From positions 16,120-80,119 of the forward strand of contig NZ_CAKZHY010000056.1 of the NCBI RefSeq assembly GCF_936928535.1: a DNA stretch of 64,000 nt, in the 5' to 3' direction. Positions 9,478 to 18,454 of this stretch are shown here, in pieces (positions within the stretch are counted from its first letter, which is position 1; each line of letters opens with the position of its first letter). The notes under the pieces were generated by a model. That model searched no databases. It was not told the DNA's origin and worked only from the letters and a program-made list of their open reading frames with translations. The position numbers were made by a program, and so were the translations under genes. Origin of the DNA: an uncultured Bradyrhizobium sp. Lineage in GTDB: Bacteria; Pseudomonadota; Alphaproteobacteria; Rhizobiales; Xanthobacteraceae.

Positions 9478-11424
9478 TCACTCCGCGGCCGCCTGGGCCG
9501 TGAGGGCGTCCTCCACAGGCGGCGGCTCCCGGTTGGGCGCCTCGCCGCTGTCGGCCATACGGGCCAGTTTCTCGCGCGCGGCCTCGGCCTCGCGCTGCCT
9601 GTTCCACATGCTGGCGTAGAGACCGTCCTGCGCGAGCAGGCTGGCATGGGTGCCGCGCTCGGCGATGCGGCCCTGGTCCAGCACGATGATCTCGTCGGCG
9701 CCCACGATGGTCGAGAGCCGGTGCGCGATCACCAGCGAGGTGCGGTTCTTCGCAACGCGTTCGAGCGCGCCCTGGATCTCGTGCTCGGTGTGGGTGTCGA
9801 GCGCCGAGGTCGCCTCGTCAAGCACCAGGATCGGCGGCGCCTTCAACACGGTGCGCGCGATCGCGACGCGTTGCTTCTCGCCGCCTGACAATTTCAGGCC
9901 ACGCTCGCCGACCTGGGTCTCGTAGCCCATCGGCGCCATGCGGATGAAACGGTCGATCTGTGCAAGGCTTGCCGCCTCCTCGACTTCGGCGTCGGTCGCA
10001 TCCCAACGGCCGTAGCGGATGTTGTAGCGGATGGTATCGTTGAACAGCACCGTGTCCTGCGGCACCATGCCGATGGAGGCGCGCAAGCTCGACTGCGTCA
10101 CCTCGCTGATGTCCTGGCCGTCGATCAGGATCTTTCCGCCGGAGACGTCGTAGAGGCGGAACAGCAGCCGCGAGATCGTCGACTTGCCGGCGCCGGAGGG
10201 GCCGACGATCGCCACCGTCTTGCCGGCCGGCACCTCGAAACTGATGCCTTTGAGGATCGGCCGCTTCGGCTCATAGGCAAAGCGCACGTCCTCGAAGCGC
10301 ACTGTGCCCGCGGAAACGACCAGCGGCTGCGCACCCGGGACGTCGTTGATCTCGGCCTCGCGGTGGATCACGCTGAACATCTTCTCAATGTCGATGATCG
10401 CCTGCTTGATCTCGCGATAGACCATGCCCATGAAATTCAGGGGCTGGTAGAGCTGGATCATCATGGCGTTGACCAGCACGAAATCGCCGACCGTGTTGGT
10501 GCCGTTGCGCACGCCGATCGCGCACATCAGCATGGTGGCGGTCAGCCCGAGCGTGAAGATCACGGCCTGCCCCGTGTTGAGGACGGCGAGCGACGTATAG
10601 GCCTGGACGCTCGACTCCTCGTAGCGCGCGACCGAGCGGTCGTAGCGTTGCGCCTCGCGTGCCTCGGCACTGAAATACTTGACGGTCTCGTAATTGAGCA
10701 GCGAGTCGATCGCCTTGGTGTTCGCCTCTGTGTCGGAATCGTTCATCTTGCGACGGATGCCGATCCGCCACTCGGTCGCGACGTAGGTGTAGTACATGTA
10801 GACCGCCACCGTGATCAGCGTCGCGACCACGTAGCGCCAATCGAAGTGCCAGAGCAGCACCGCCATCAGCAGCGAGACCTCGACAATGGTCGGGATCAGC
10901 TGGAGAATCACCATGCGCACGATCACCTCGATGCCGGCGCGGCCGCGCTCGAGGACGCGCGTCAGGCCGCCGGTCTTGCGCTCGAGGTGAAAACGCAGCG
11001 AGAGCTCGTGCATATGGATGAAAGTGATGTTCGCGAGCTTGCGCACCGCATGCATGGCGACGCGCGCAAAGATGCCGTCGCGCCATTGCGTCAGCACCGC
11101 CATCACGATGCGCATGACGCCGTAGCTCGCCGTCAGCAGCAGCGGCGATGCAACCACCCAGAGGTGCCAGTTGCCGGCCTGCACCGGCGCAGTGTTGGCC
11201 CCGGTGAGCGCATCCGTGGCCCATTTGAAGCTGAACGGTACCGTCAGCGTGATCAGCTTGGCCGCGAGCAGCAGCACCATCGACCAGACCACCCGCATTT
11301 TCAGGTCGAAGCGGTCGCTCGGCCAGATATAGGGCCACAGATGCGCCAGCGTGCCGATCAGCGTGGCCCGCTCCAGCGGACCGGCTGCGGGCTCAGGCAC
11401 GTCGGGCGAATGAGGTGGGCTCAT
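9478..11424 (-). CDS. Atm1/HMT1-type ABC exporter (fused permease-ATPase)
   Basis: Half-transporter ABC exporter of 648 residues. Residues about 45-345 form a six-helix transmembrane domain with the Atm1-type NYETVKYF block at 244-251 and the VNAMMIQLYQPLNF helix. The nucleotide-binding domain has Walker A GPSGAGKST at 408-416, signature LSGGEKQ at 512-518 and Walker B ILVLDEA at 532-538. Bacterial Atm1 homologues export glutathione-related or metal-thiol compounds; the substrate here is inferred only from family. It probably works as a homodimer. The C-terminal tail after residue 610 is Glu/Pro/Ala-rich. It stands alone between psd and the divergent LOG gene. Confidence 0.9.
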   Translation of the reverse strand: MSPPHSPDVPEPAAGPLERATLIGTLAHLWPYIWPSDRFDLKMRVVWSMVLLLAAKLITLTVPFSFKWATDALTGANTAPVQAGNWHLWVVASPLLLTASYGVMRIVMAVLTQWRDGIFARVAMHAVRKLANITFIHMHELSLRFHLERKTGGLTRVLERGRAGIEVIVRMVILQLIPTIVEVSLLMAVLLWHFDWRYVVATLITVAVYMYYTYVATEWRIGIRRKMNDSDTEANTKAIDSLLNYETVKYFSAEAREAQRYDRSVARYEESSVQAYTSLAVLNTGQAVIFTLGLTATMLMCAIGVRNGTNTVGDFVLVNAMMIQLYQPLNFMGMVYREIKQAIIDIEKMFSVIHREAEINDVPGAQPLVVSAGTVRFEDVRFAYEPKRPILKGISFEVPAGKTVAIVGPSGAGKSTISRLLFRLYDVSGGKILIDGQDISEVTQSSLRASIGMVPQDTVLFNDTIRYNIRYGRWDATDAEVEEAASLAQIDRFIRMAPMGYETQVGERGLKLSGGEKQRVAIARTVLKAPPILVLDEATSALDTHTEHEIQGALERVAKNRTSLVIAHRLSTIVGADEIIVLDQGRIAERGTHASLLAQDGLYASMWNRQREAEAAREKLARMADSGEAPNREPPPVEDALTAQAAAE

Positions 11425-11625
11425 GAAGAAACCTGGAGGGTCCGCCGGATGCGGGCGCGTTGCGATTAACTGTTTTCGCTCGTCATATAGAAGCTTCCGG
11501 GGCCAAGCGCACCCCGCCAGATGGCGAATCTTCGATTGTTTGTCGCCATTTACCGGTAGATTTCCGGGTAGTCCGAATCACCTGAAGGGCTTGACGGCCC
11601 TTCGCTGCAATGCATCATGGTGCCA

Positions 11626-12231
11626 ATGAGCACGATCAAAACCGTCTGTGTCTATTGCGGCTCCGGTCCCGGAACCAATCCCCACTTCACCGAAGGCGCC
11701 AAGGCGTTCGGCAAGGCGCTCGCCGAGAACAACATCCGCCTGGTCTATGGCGGCGGCTCGCTGGGCCTGATGGGCTCGGTCGCAACCTCCGTGCTGGATC
11801 ACGGCGGCACCGTCACCGGCATCATCCCCGAATTCCTGCGCAAGCGCGAGAACGCGCTGACCCGTGTACAGGAGATGATCGTCACCCCCGACATGCACGA
11901 GCGCAAGCGGTTGATGTTCGAGCGCTCCGACGCCTTCGTGGCGCTGCCGGGCGGCGTCGGCACGCTGGAGGAGCTGGTCGAGCAATTGACCTGGAAGCAG
12001 CTCGGCCGGCACGCCAAGCCGGTGTTGCTCGCCAACATCGACAATTTCTGGGAGCCGCTGTTCTCGCTGCTGTCGCATATGCGCCAGACCGAGTTCATCC
12101 GCGCCGGCCTTTCGGTCGACATCCTCAAGGCCGAACGGGTCGAGGATATTCTGCCGAAGCTGAGGTCAGCGGCGGCGCAGATCGCCGAGGCGGAAAAGCA
12201 GATGGCCCCGGACGTCGCGCGCAAGCTCTGA
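11626..12231 (+). CDS. LOG family protein (cytokinin riboside 5'-monophosphate phosphoribohydrolase type)
   Basis: Member of the LOG/YvdD lysine-decarboxylase-like family, 201 residues. Characterised members hydrolyse nucleoside 5'-monophosphates, including cytokinin ribotides, to the free base. The Rossmann-like core shows YGGGSLGLMG at 41-50 and the signature PGGVGTLEE at 108-116, with the catalytic Arg/Glu environment in HERKRLMFERSD. The second ATG at 11626 is preferred because it gives the usual family N-terminus; an ATG at 11617 adds three residues. In a plant-associated genus a role in cytokinin release is attractive but not shown. Its stop codon abuts the stop of the convergent VOC gene. 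Confidence 0.88.
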   Translation: MSTIKTVCVYCGSGPGTNPHFTEGAKAFGKALAENNIRLVYGGGSLGLMGSVATSVLDHGGTVTGIIPEFLRKRENALTRVQEMIVTPDMHERKRLMFERSDAFVALPGGVGTLEELVEQLTWKQLGRHAKPVLLANIDNFWEPLFSLLSHMRQTEFIRAGLSVDILKAERVEDILPKLRSAAAQIAEAEKQMAPDVARKL

Positions 12232-12609
12232 TCATTCCGCTGGAAAAGTCACCGCCTCGATCCTGTTGCCATCGGGGTCGGTGACGAAAGCCGCGTAATA
12301 GCGAACGCGATCGTGCGGGCGGATGCCAGGTGCGCCGTCCGAGGCGCCGCCGCTCGCAAGCGCGGCGGCATGAAACGCATCGACTTCGCCGATCGTCTTC
12401 GCCCGCAAGCAGATGTGCACGCCGCTCGAAGGACCTACGCGCGGCATCCCCTCCCGCAGATTGATCCAGAATTCGGGATAGGCCTTGCCGAAACCGACCG
12501 TGCGCGGCCGCGTGACGAGGCGCGTGAGGCCGAGCGCGGCGAGCGTAGCCTCGTAGAATTTTACGGATCGCTCGAGCTCACTGACGCCGACGGAGATGTG
12601 GTCGATCAT
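12232..12609 (-). CDS. VOC (glyoxalase/bleomycin resistance/dioxygenase) superfamily protein
   Basis: Small metal-enzyme-fold protein of 125 residues made of paired beta-alpha-beta-beta-beta units. MIDHISVGV at the N-terminus supplies the typical first metal-binding His. The second half ends with YYAAFVTDPDGNRIEAV, the usual D-P-D-G-N-x-I-E motif carrying the metal-binding Glu. Substrate is unknown; the superfamily covers glyoxalase I, ring-cleavage dioxygenases and drug-binding proteins. It is convergent with the LOG gene, with no base between the two stop codons. Its upstream side is filled by a palindromic repeat. Confidence 0.82.
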   Translation of the reverse strand: MIDHISVGVSELERSVKFYEATLAALGLTRLVTRPRTVGFGKAYPEFWINLREGMPRVGPSSGVHICLRAKTIGEVDAFHAAALASGGASDGAPGIRPHDRVRYYAAFVTDPDGNRIEAVTFPAE

Positions 12610-12628
12610 TCCCTTGCCCTCTCCTCCT

Positions 12629-12743
12629 CGTCATTGCGAGCGCAGCGAAGCAATCCAGAATCCCTCCGCGGAGACAGTCTGATTGCTTCGCGGAGCCTGT
12701 CATCGGGCCGCGCTGCGCGCGGGCCCGGAGGCTCGCAATGACG
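12629..12743. repeat. Intergenic palindromic repeat of the GTCATTGCGAG type
   Basis: The outer arms CGTCATTGCGAG (12629-12640) and CTCGCAATGACG (12732-12743) are perfect reverse complements. Inner arms containing CGAAGCAATC and GATTGCTTCG also pair. It sits between the VOC gene and cimA. Repeats with these ends are scattered through Bradyrhizobium intergenic regions. Confidence 0.85.
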
Positions 12744-12778
12744 GTGTTTGTGGCACCGCCAGTGCCCCACGCCCTAGC

Positions 12779-14377
12779 CTACGCCGGCGCGCCCGATTTC
12801 ACGAGCTTGTAGATCACCGAATCCATCAGCGCCTGGAACGAGGCGTCGATGATGTTCGGGGACACGCCGACGGTGGTCCAGCGATCGCCGTTCTCGTCCT
12901 CGCTCTCGATCAGCACGCGCGTCACCGCGCCGGTGCCGCCATTGAGGATACGAACGCGATAGTCGATCAGCGTCAGGCCCTCGATATATTTCTGGTACTT
13001 GCCGAGGTCCTTGCGCAAGGCAACGTCGAGTGCGTTGACGGGGCCGTTGCCTTCCGCGGCCGAGATCAGATGCTCGCCGGCGACATCGACCTTGACCACC
13101 GCGAGTGCCACAGTGACCCGCTCGCCGAGCGCGTTGTAGCGCTGCTCGACATTGACGTCGAACTGCTCGACCTCGAAATAATGCGGCACTTTGCCCAGTG
13201 TCCGGCGCGCCAAAAGATCGAACGAGGCATTGGCGGATTCATAGGCGTAGCCCTGGGCCTCGCGCTCCTTCAATTCCTCGACCAGCCGCGTCAGCTTCGG
13301 ATCGCTCTTCTCATAGGCGATGCCGGCACGATCGAGCTCGGCCATGACGTTGGAGCGGCCGGCCTGGTCCGACACCAGCACCTTGCGATGGTTGCCGACC
13401 AGCTCCGGCAACACGTGCTCGTAAGTCTGCGGATCCTTCATCACGGCGGAGGCATGGATGCCTGTCTTGGTGACGAAGGCGCTCTCGCCGACATAGGCCG
13501 CATGGCGGTTCGGCACGCGATTGAGCATGTCATCGAGCGTGCGCGAAACCTTGACGAGGGTCGCCAGCTTCTCCGGTGTCACCGAAATCTCGAAGGCGTC
13601 GGAAAACTCCTTCTTCAATTTCAACGTCGGGATCAGCGAACAGAGATTGGCATTGCCGCAGCGCTCGCCAAGCCCGTTCAGCGTGCCCTGGATCTGCCGC
13701 GCACCGGCACGGACCGCGGCGAGCGAGTTCGCCACCGCCTGCTCGGTATCGTTATGGGCGTGGATGCCGACGTGATCGCCGGGGATGTGTTTTGTCACTT
13801 CAGTGACGATGGCTTCCACCTCGTTCGGCATGGTGCCGCCATTGGTGTCGCACAACACCACCCAGCGCGCACCGGCATCGAAGGCCGCCTTGGCGCAGGC
13901 GAGCGCAAAACCGGCATCTTCCTTGTAGCCGTCGAAGAAATGCTCGCAGTCGAGCATGACTTCTCGGCCGGCGGCCTTTGCGGCTGCGACGCTGTCACGG
14001 ATCGAGGCGAGATTCTCTTCCTTCGTCGTCTCGAGCGCGACGCGCACCTGATAGGCGGACGACTTCGCGACGAAGCAGATCGCGTCCGCCTTGGCTTCCA
14101 AGAGGCCGGCGACACCGGGATCGTTGGAGACCGAGCGCCCTGCCCGCCGCGTCATGCCGAAGGCGGTGAAGCGCGCATGGTTGAGCTTCGGCTTGGCGCC
14201 AAAGAACTCCGTGTCGAGCGGATTGGCGCCGGGATAGCCGCCCTCGACATAGTCGATGCCGAGGTCGTCGAGCATCGCCGCGATGACCTGCTTGTCGGCC
14301 AGGGTGAAATCGACGCCGTTGGTCTGCGCGCCGTCGCGCAGCGTGGTGTCGAACAGATAAAGGCGCTCTTTACTCAT
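12779..14377 (-). CDS. cimA: (R)-citramalate synthase
   Basis: Condenses pyruvate and acetyl-CoA to citramalate, opening the threonine-independent route to isoleucine. The 532-residue protein shows the HMGL-like catalytic opening LFDTTLRDGAQ with the first Arg-Asp pair. A TIM-barrel follows with the metal-binding HAHND segment (GDHVGIHAHNDTEQAVANS), then a C-terminal LeuA-type dimerisation/allosteric domain from about residue 390. Length and domain order fit CimA rather than isopropylmalate synthase. The ATG at 14377 overlaps the GNAT stop codon in an ATGA tetranucleotide, so the two are translationally coupled. It is the last gene of the cysS operon. Confidence 0.92.
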   Translation of the reverse strand: MSKERLYLFDTTLRDGAQTNGVDFTLADKQVIAAMLDDLGIDYVEGGYPGANPLDTEFFGAKPKLNHARFTAFGMTRRAGRSVSNDPGVAGLLEAKADAICFVAKSSAYQVRVALETTKEENLASIRDSVAAAKAAGREVMLDCEHFFDGYKEDAGFALACAKAAFDAGARWVVLCDTNGGTMPNEVEAIVTEVTKHIPGDHVGIHAHNDTEQAVANSLAAVRAGARQIQGTLNGLGERCGNANLCSLIPTLKLKKEFSDAFEISVTPEKLATLVKVSRTLDDMLNRVPNRHAAYVGESAFVTKTGIHASAVMKDPQTYEHVLPELVGNHRKVLVSDQAGRSNVMAELDRAGIAYEKSDPKLTRLVEELKEREAQGYAYESANASFDLLARRTLGKVPHYFEVEQFDVNVEQRYNALGERVTVALAVVKVDVAGEHLISAAEGNGPVNALDVALRKDLGKYQKYIEGLTLIDYRVRILNGGTGAVTRVLIESEDENGDRWTTVGVSPNIIDASFQALMDSVIYKLVKSGAPA

Positions 14378-14865
14378 TGCGGCGCTCCGAGCGTCTTTTT
14401 CATGGTGGTGTTGGCGAGCCATTCGTCATTGATGGTAACGCTGTTGCGCTGCTGGGCGGTGTAGCCGCGCTTGGCGAAGAAGTTCTGGGCGGTTTCGCTC
14501 GCGTCCACCGTGAGGGCCGCGGCGCCGCGACCGCCGGCGAGCTTCTCCAGCGCATCGACCAGCATGGTCGCGATACCCTGCCGCCCCACGGCCGGATGCA
14601 CATAGAGCATGCGGATGTGATCGGCGCCGCGCAGCGAGGCGAAGCCGACCGGCGAGCCGTCCAGCGTCGCGATCAGCGTCAGGTCGGACGCGAGCCGCTT
14701 GCCGAACTCTTCGGTCTCGGCCGCCCCCATCCAGGCCTCCTGCTGCGCCTCGCTGTAGTCGTCCCCGGTCAGCTCCTGGATGCTGGCGACGAAGATCGCG
14801 GCCAGCATCGGCACGTCATCAGGCAGAAACGGCCGCAGACCGGGCTTGGGATGCGCCTGTGCCAT
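14374..14865 (-). CDS. GNAT family N-acetyltransferase
   Basis: Acetyl-CoA-dependent acetyltransferase of the GNAT fold, about 163 residues. The central motif A region reads IRMLYVHPAVGRQGIATML (V-H-P-x3-G-x-G-I/V-A), the acetyl-CoA pyrophosphate loop, followed by the ALTVDASETAQNFFAKRGY block typical of YafP/PhnO-like GNATs. The substrate is unknown. The ATG at 14865 is preferred; a GTG at 14877 is the alternative and would overlap the upstream microprotein gene. Its stop overlaps the cimA start as ATGA. The coupling to cysS and cimA says little about substrate. Confidence 0.85.
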   Translation of the reverse strand: MAQAHPKPGLRPFLPDDVPMLAAIFVASIQELTGDDYSEAQQEAWMGAAETEEFGKRLASDLTLIATLDGSPVGFASLRGADHIRMLYVHPAVGRQGIATMLVDALEKLAGGRGAAALTVDASETAQNFFAKRGYTAQQRNSVTINDEWLANTTMKKTLGAPQ

Positions 14866-14870
14866 CGTCT

Positions 14871-14984
14871 TCACCACATCCCGTAGAGTTTCAGCACGAT
14901 CGCCACGGCGGCCCCGAGCAGCAGGATCTTCAGCGCGATGTAATAGAGCCAGTGCCGCGGAAACGGCGTATCGGGCCGCGTCAT
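14871..14984 (-). CDS. 37-residue single-helix membrane microprotein
   Basis: A short gene of 37 codons. The frame starts ATG at 14984, whose bases overlap the cysS stop (ATGA), and ends TGA at 14871, just before the GNAT start. The product opens [12 protein letters not shown], then has one hydrophobic helix of about 20 residues (from LYYIALK to VAIVLK) and ends LYGMW. Start-stop overlap with cysS and tight placement before the GNAT gene argue strongly that it is translated as part of the operon. Function is unknown. A basic residue at position 19 splits the hydrophobic stretch, so the helix may lie at the membrane surface. Confidence 0.65.
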   Translation of the reverse strand: MTRPDTPFPRHWLYYIALKILLLGAAVAIVLKLYGMW

Positions 14985-16363
14985 CGCACGATCTCCCAGG
15001 TTGTCCCGTCCTTGGAGTCCTTGATCGCGACGCCCATGGCGGCGAGCTGATCGCGGATGCGGTCGGACTCGGCGAAATCCTTGCGCGCCCGCGCCGCCGT
15101 CCGCTCCGAGATCAGGCGTTCGACCTCCTTGACGTCAACGCCGCTCGCCTGCTGCTTGCGATCCGTCCATTGCGCAGCGCTCTCGGAGAGGAAGCCGAGC
15201 AGCCGCAACGAGCCCGCAAGCGCGGGCACGTCACTGCCGCGCAGGCTGTGCAGCGCCGCGATCGCCAGCGGTGTGTTGAGATCGTCGAGCAGCGCGTCGA
15301 CCACGGACGCAGCCGGCTTGCCGGATTCGACGTCGGCGGCGGTCCGATACCAGTCGTCAAGCGTCTTGCCACTCTCCTCCAGCGACTTCATGGTCCAGTC
15401 GATCGGCGAGGTGTAGTGCGTCTTCAGCATGTTGAGGCGCAGCACTTCACCCGGCCAGTCCTTGAGCAGTTCGTGGATCGTGATGAAGTTGCCGAGCGAC
15501 TTCGACATCTTCTCACTCTCGACCTGCAGGAAGCCGTTGTGCATCCAGTAGTTCGCCATGCGCTGCTGGTGGAAGGCGCAGCAGGTCTGCGCCACCTCGT
15601 TCTCGTGATGTGGAAACACGAGATCGATGCCGCCGCCATGGACATCGAACTGCTCGCCGAGATGTTTCCAGGCCATGGCCGAGCACTCGATGTGCCAGCC
15701 CGGACGCCCCTCGGCCTTGATGCCGGCCGGCGAAGGCCAGGACGGTTCGCCGAGCTTGGACGGCTTCCACAGCACGAAGTCGGTCGAATCCTTCTTGTAG
15801 GGCGCCACGTCGACCCGCGCGCCGGCGATCATTTCGTCGAGTGAGCGCTTCGACAGCGCGCCATAGCGCGGCAGGTCCGAATTGGCCGCGTTCATCGCCT
15901 GCGGCGAGAACAGCACGTGGTCCTCCGCAACATAAGCAAAGCCGCCGGCAATCAGCCTTTCAATGATCTCGCGCATCTCGCCGATATGCTCGGTCGCACG
16001 CGGTTCGACGCTCGGGCGCAGCGCACCCAGCGCATCGACGTCGGCGTGAAACTGCTTGCCCGTGGCTTCCGTGACCTTGCGGATCGCCTCGTTCAGCGGC
16101 AGGCCGGGAAAGTCCCGGCCTGCGCGGTCGTTGATCTTGTCGTCAACGTCGGTGATGTTGCGGACGTATGTAACGTGGGCCTCGCCATAGAGATGGCGGA
16201 GCAACCGAAACAGCACGTCGAACACGATCACCGGCCGGGCGTTGCCGATATGGGCGAAGTCATAGACGGTCGGTCCGCAGACATACATGCGGACGTTGTT
16301 CGCATCGAGCGGCACGAAGGTGCGCTTCTCCCGGCTCAACGTATCGTAAAGACGCAATTCCAT
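14981..16363 (-). CDS. cysS: Cysteinyl-tRNA synthetase
   Basis: Class I aminoacyl-tRNA synthetase charging tRNA-Cys, 460 residues, the normal length. The HIGH-type motif is HIGNARP near residue 37, after CGPTVYDFA whose Cys is a zinc ligand. The other zinc-site and substrate residues appear in WHIECSAMA and the [14 protein letters not shown] block. The KMSKS motif is intact as KMSKSLGNF. The C-terminal helical anticodon-binding part ends in GTTWEIVR. It heads a four-gene minus operon: cysS, a 37-codon membrane microprotein, a GNAT and cimA, joined by ATGA overlaps. Confidence 0.97.
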   Translation of the reverse strand: MELRLYDTLSREKRTFVPLDANNVRMYVCGPTVYDFAHIGNARPVIVFDVLFRLLRHLYGEAHVTYVRNITDVDDKINDRAGRDFPGLPLNEAIRKVTEATGKQFHADVDALGALRPSVEPRATEHIGEMREIIERLIAGGFAYVAEDHVLFSPQAMNAANSDLPRYGALSKRSLDEMIAGARVDVAPYKKDSTDFVLWKPSKLGEPSWPSPAGIKAEGRPGWHIECSAMAWKHLGEQFDVHGGGIDLVFPHHENEVAQTCCAFHQQRMANYWMHNGFLQVESEKMSKSLGNFITIHELLKDWPGEVLRLNMLKTHYTSPIDWTMKSLEESGKTLDDWYRTAADVESGKPAASVVDALLDDLNTPLAIAALHSLRGSDVPALAGSLRLLGFLSESAAQWTDRKQQASGVDVKEVERLISERTAARARKDFAESDRIRDQLAAMGVAIKDSKDGTTWEIVR

Positions 16364-16658
16364 ATGGACACCCGTCGGCTGTTGGCCGGGCGTCCAGTGC
16401 TCTCAATGTGTTTTGAGAAAAGACGGCTCCAGCCAGCGAATCGCTAGCTCGTAATCTCGCGGCAAATAATGCAGATGGCGAGGAGACCGTTCATGCCGGC
16501 CATATGGGCCACGAAGCCGGCTTTCGTCAAGAGAGCCACGGAAATGCCGCCTTATTTCCGCAAAGCGCGGCCGCCCCGCCCTGATGGTTCATCATCCTTA
16601 ACCATTTGAGCCCATTCTGGAACCGGCAGTTCCTCCTTTTATGCCCCAAGGTGTTTTC

Positions 16659-16964
16659 ATGCGAACCTTGCACGCGCTGATTTCTTGCGCCTCGATCCTT
16701 GCTGCATCCAGCGCCTGCGCTGAGACCCGCATCTTCATCATTGAAAACCAGGCCAACGGCTATGGCGTCGACCAGTGCCTGGCCAAGGGCGACAAGTGCG
16801 GCGCTCAGGTCGCCCGCACCTATTGCCAATCACGAGACTTTGCACAGGCATCAGCCTACCGCCGGGTCGATCCCGACGAAATTACCGGCTCTGTCCCCAA
16901 ATCCGGCGCAAACTGCTCCCATGGCCATTGCGACGAATATGTCGCAATCACCTGCCAGCGCTGA
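16659..16964 (+). CDS. Small secreted cysteine-rich protein
   Basis: Protein of about 101 residues with a clear Sec signal peptide: MRTLHALISCASILAASSACA with a likely cleavage after ACA. The mature part has six cysteines (in DQCLAKGDKCG, RTYCQSRDF, NCSHGHCDEY and TCQR), which suggests three disulfides in the periplasm. The ATG at 16659 has AAGG seven bases upstream and is preferred over an ATG at 16641. No characterised family is recognised. It is a lone gene between cysS and the DUF2865 gene, preceded by about 295 bp in which nothing else was found. Confidence 0.7.
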   Translation: MRTLHALISCASILAASSACAETRIFIIENQANGYGVDQCLAKGDKCGAQVARTYCQSRDFAQASAYRRVDPDEITGSVPKSGANCSHGHCDEYVAITCQR

Positions 16965-17106
16965 ATTCGCTCGGAACTGGCGGACCTTAGGACCCGTTTA
17001 CGGCCCCTGAAACGACGTGACGATGCCGCGGGAAGCGGCTATTGGAGGGCGCGCGTCGTGCCCCCAATCGTATTGGAAAGTCACTTGGGGCCGTGACCTC
17101 GCTAGA

Positions 17107-18291
17107 ATGGCGGATATGCCTGAACTTTTGTCCCTGTCCCGTCCCCGCTTCCTCCTTGCCTGCACCGTGCTTCTCGGCGTCGTGCTCGCCACTGATGCCT
17201 TCGCGCAGGCTGGCCCGCCGGGCGCGGCGCCGCCTCCGCCTGCTCAGGGCGGCCTCGGACCGAACCCGATGTGCGTGCGCCTGGAAGGCCAGCTCGCCGC
17301 GCTCGACCGCGGCGGCAGCAGCGATCCCGCGCGCGAGGACCAGATCCGCCGCTACCAGGATTCCCAGGCCAAGCAGCAGGCCGAACTCGACCGCGTCACC
17401 ATGCAGGCCAAGCGCATGGGCTGCGACTCCACCGGCTTCTTCTCGCTGTTCAACGGCCAGTCCGCGCAATGCGGTCCGGTCAACACCCAGATCCAGCAGA
17501 TGCGCGCCAATCTGGACCAGATCACTGGCAATCTCGAGCGCCTGCGCGGTGGCGGCCCGGGCGGCGGCAACCCCGAGCGCGACAGCCAGCGTCGCTCCGT
17601 GCTGGTCGCTCTCGCGCAGAACAATTGCGGCCCCCAATACGCCAATGCCGCGCAGTCGCAGGGCGGCAACTTCCTGAGCAATCTGTTCGGCGGCGGCAAC
17701 AACCTGAATAATCCGCAACCTGTGCCGCCATCCGATCTCGGCCCGCAGTCCGGCACCTATCGCACCGTGTGCGTGCGCACCTGCGACGGCGCCTATTTCC
17801 CGATCTCGTTTGCGACCGTGCCGGCGCGCTTCCCCGACGACGAGAAGACCTGCAAGGCGCTGTGTCCGGCGGCCGAAGCCGTGCTCTATGCCCACCGCAA
17901 TCCCGGCGAGGACATGAACTCCGCGGTCTCGATCAGCGGCCAGCCCTACACGTCGCTGCCGAACGCTTTCAAATTCCGCAGCGAGTTCAACCCGTCCTGC
18001 TCCTGCAAGGCGGCCGGCCAGAGCTGGGCCGACGCGCTGAAATCGGCCGACGACAAGGCGGCCGTCGAGCAGCAGGGTGACATCATCGTCACCGAGGAGA
18101 GCGCCAAGAAGATGCAGCAGCGCCAGCTCACCAGGGGCACGCCTGCGAATGGCAAGAAGGGCGCAGCTCCCGCGCCGACGACCGCCGCCGCGCCGGCTGC
18201 AGCGCCGCCTGCGGATGCGAACGCCGCGACCACATCGGAGAACAAGCCGATCCGCTCGGTCGGCCCGACCTTCCTGCCGCAGCAGAAGTAG
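17107..18291 (+). CDS. DUF2865 domain secreted protein
   Basis: Alphaproteobacterial secreted protein of unknown function, about 394 residues. A signal peptide (roughly SRPRFLLACTVLLGVVLATDAFA) precedes a Pro/Gly-rich stretch. A coiled helical segment follows (about 70-170: repeated Gln/Arg/Glu with CVRLEGQL and CGPVNTQIQQM), then a Gly/Asn-rich linker. The conserved C-terminal core reads TVCVRTCDGAYFPIS and FPDDEKTCKALCPAAEAVLY, with paired cysteines. The tail is Ala/Pro-rich. The start is uncertain: ATG at 17107 or 17116 both keep the signal peptide, while an ATG at 17017 adds an unlikely leader. No neighbour suggests a role. Confidence 0.78.
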   Translation: MADMPELLSLSRPRFLLACTVLLGVVLATDAFAQAGPPGAAPPPPAQGGLGPNPMCVRLEGQLAALDRGGSSDPAREDQIRRYQDSQAKQQAELDRVTMQAKRMGCDSTGFFSLFNGQSAQCGPVNTQIQQMRANLDQITGNLERLRGGGPGGGNPERDSQRRSVLVALAQNNCGPQYANAAQSQGGNFLSNLFGGGNNLNNPQPVPPSDLGPQSGTYRTVCVRTCDGAYFPISFATVPARFPDDEKTCKALCPAAEAVLYAHRNPGEDMNSAVSISGQPYTSLPNAFKFRSEFNPSCSCKAAGQSWADALKSADDKAAVEQQGDIIVTEESAKKMQQRQLTRGTPANGKKGAAPAPTTAAAPAAAPPADANAATTSENKPIRSVGPTFLPQQK

Positions 18292-18309
18292 GCTGCCACA
18301 AACTCAACT

Positions 18310-18413
18310 GTCATGCCCCGCGAAGGCGGGGCATCCAGTACTTCGGGGCAGAAGTTAGTTTTCACAATGTCCGCCGCGGCGTACTGGATCATCCGCCTTC
18401 GCGGATGATGACA
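18310..18413. repeat. Intergenic palindromic repeat of the GTCATGCCCCGCGAAGG type
   Basis: Two hairpins: TGCCCCGCGAAGGCGGGGCA near the left end and TCATCCGCCTTCGCGGATGA near the right end, bridged by a second inverted pair, CATCCAGTAC and GTACTGGAT. It fills the gap between the convergent DUF2865 gene and nadE and could terminate both transcripts. Repeats with these ends are common in Bradyrhizobium. Confidence 0.85.
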
Positions 18414-18454
18414 GCGTCACAGGTGGCGAGACCACTTGCTCACCACGTCTCGCC

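Noticed and set aside
16580..16600. CtrA-like half site upstream of the secreted cysteine-rich protein
   Set aside because: CTTAACC is present but no second TTAA follows at the correct distance.
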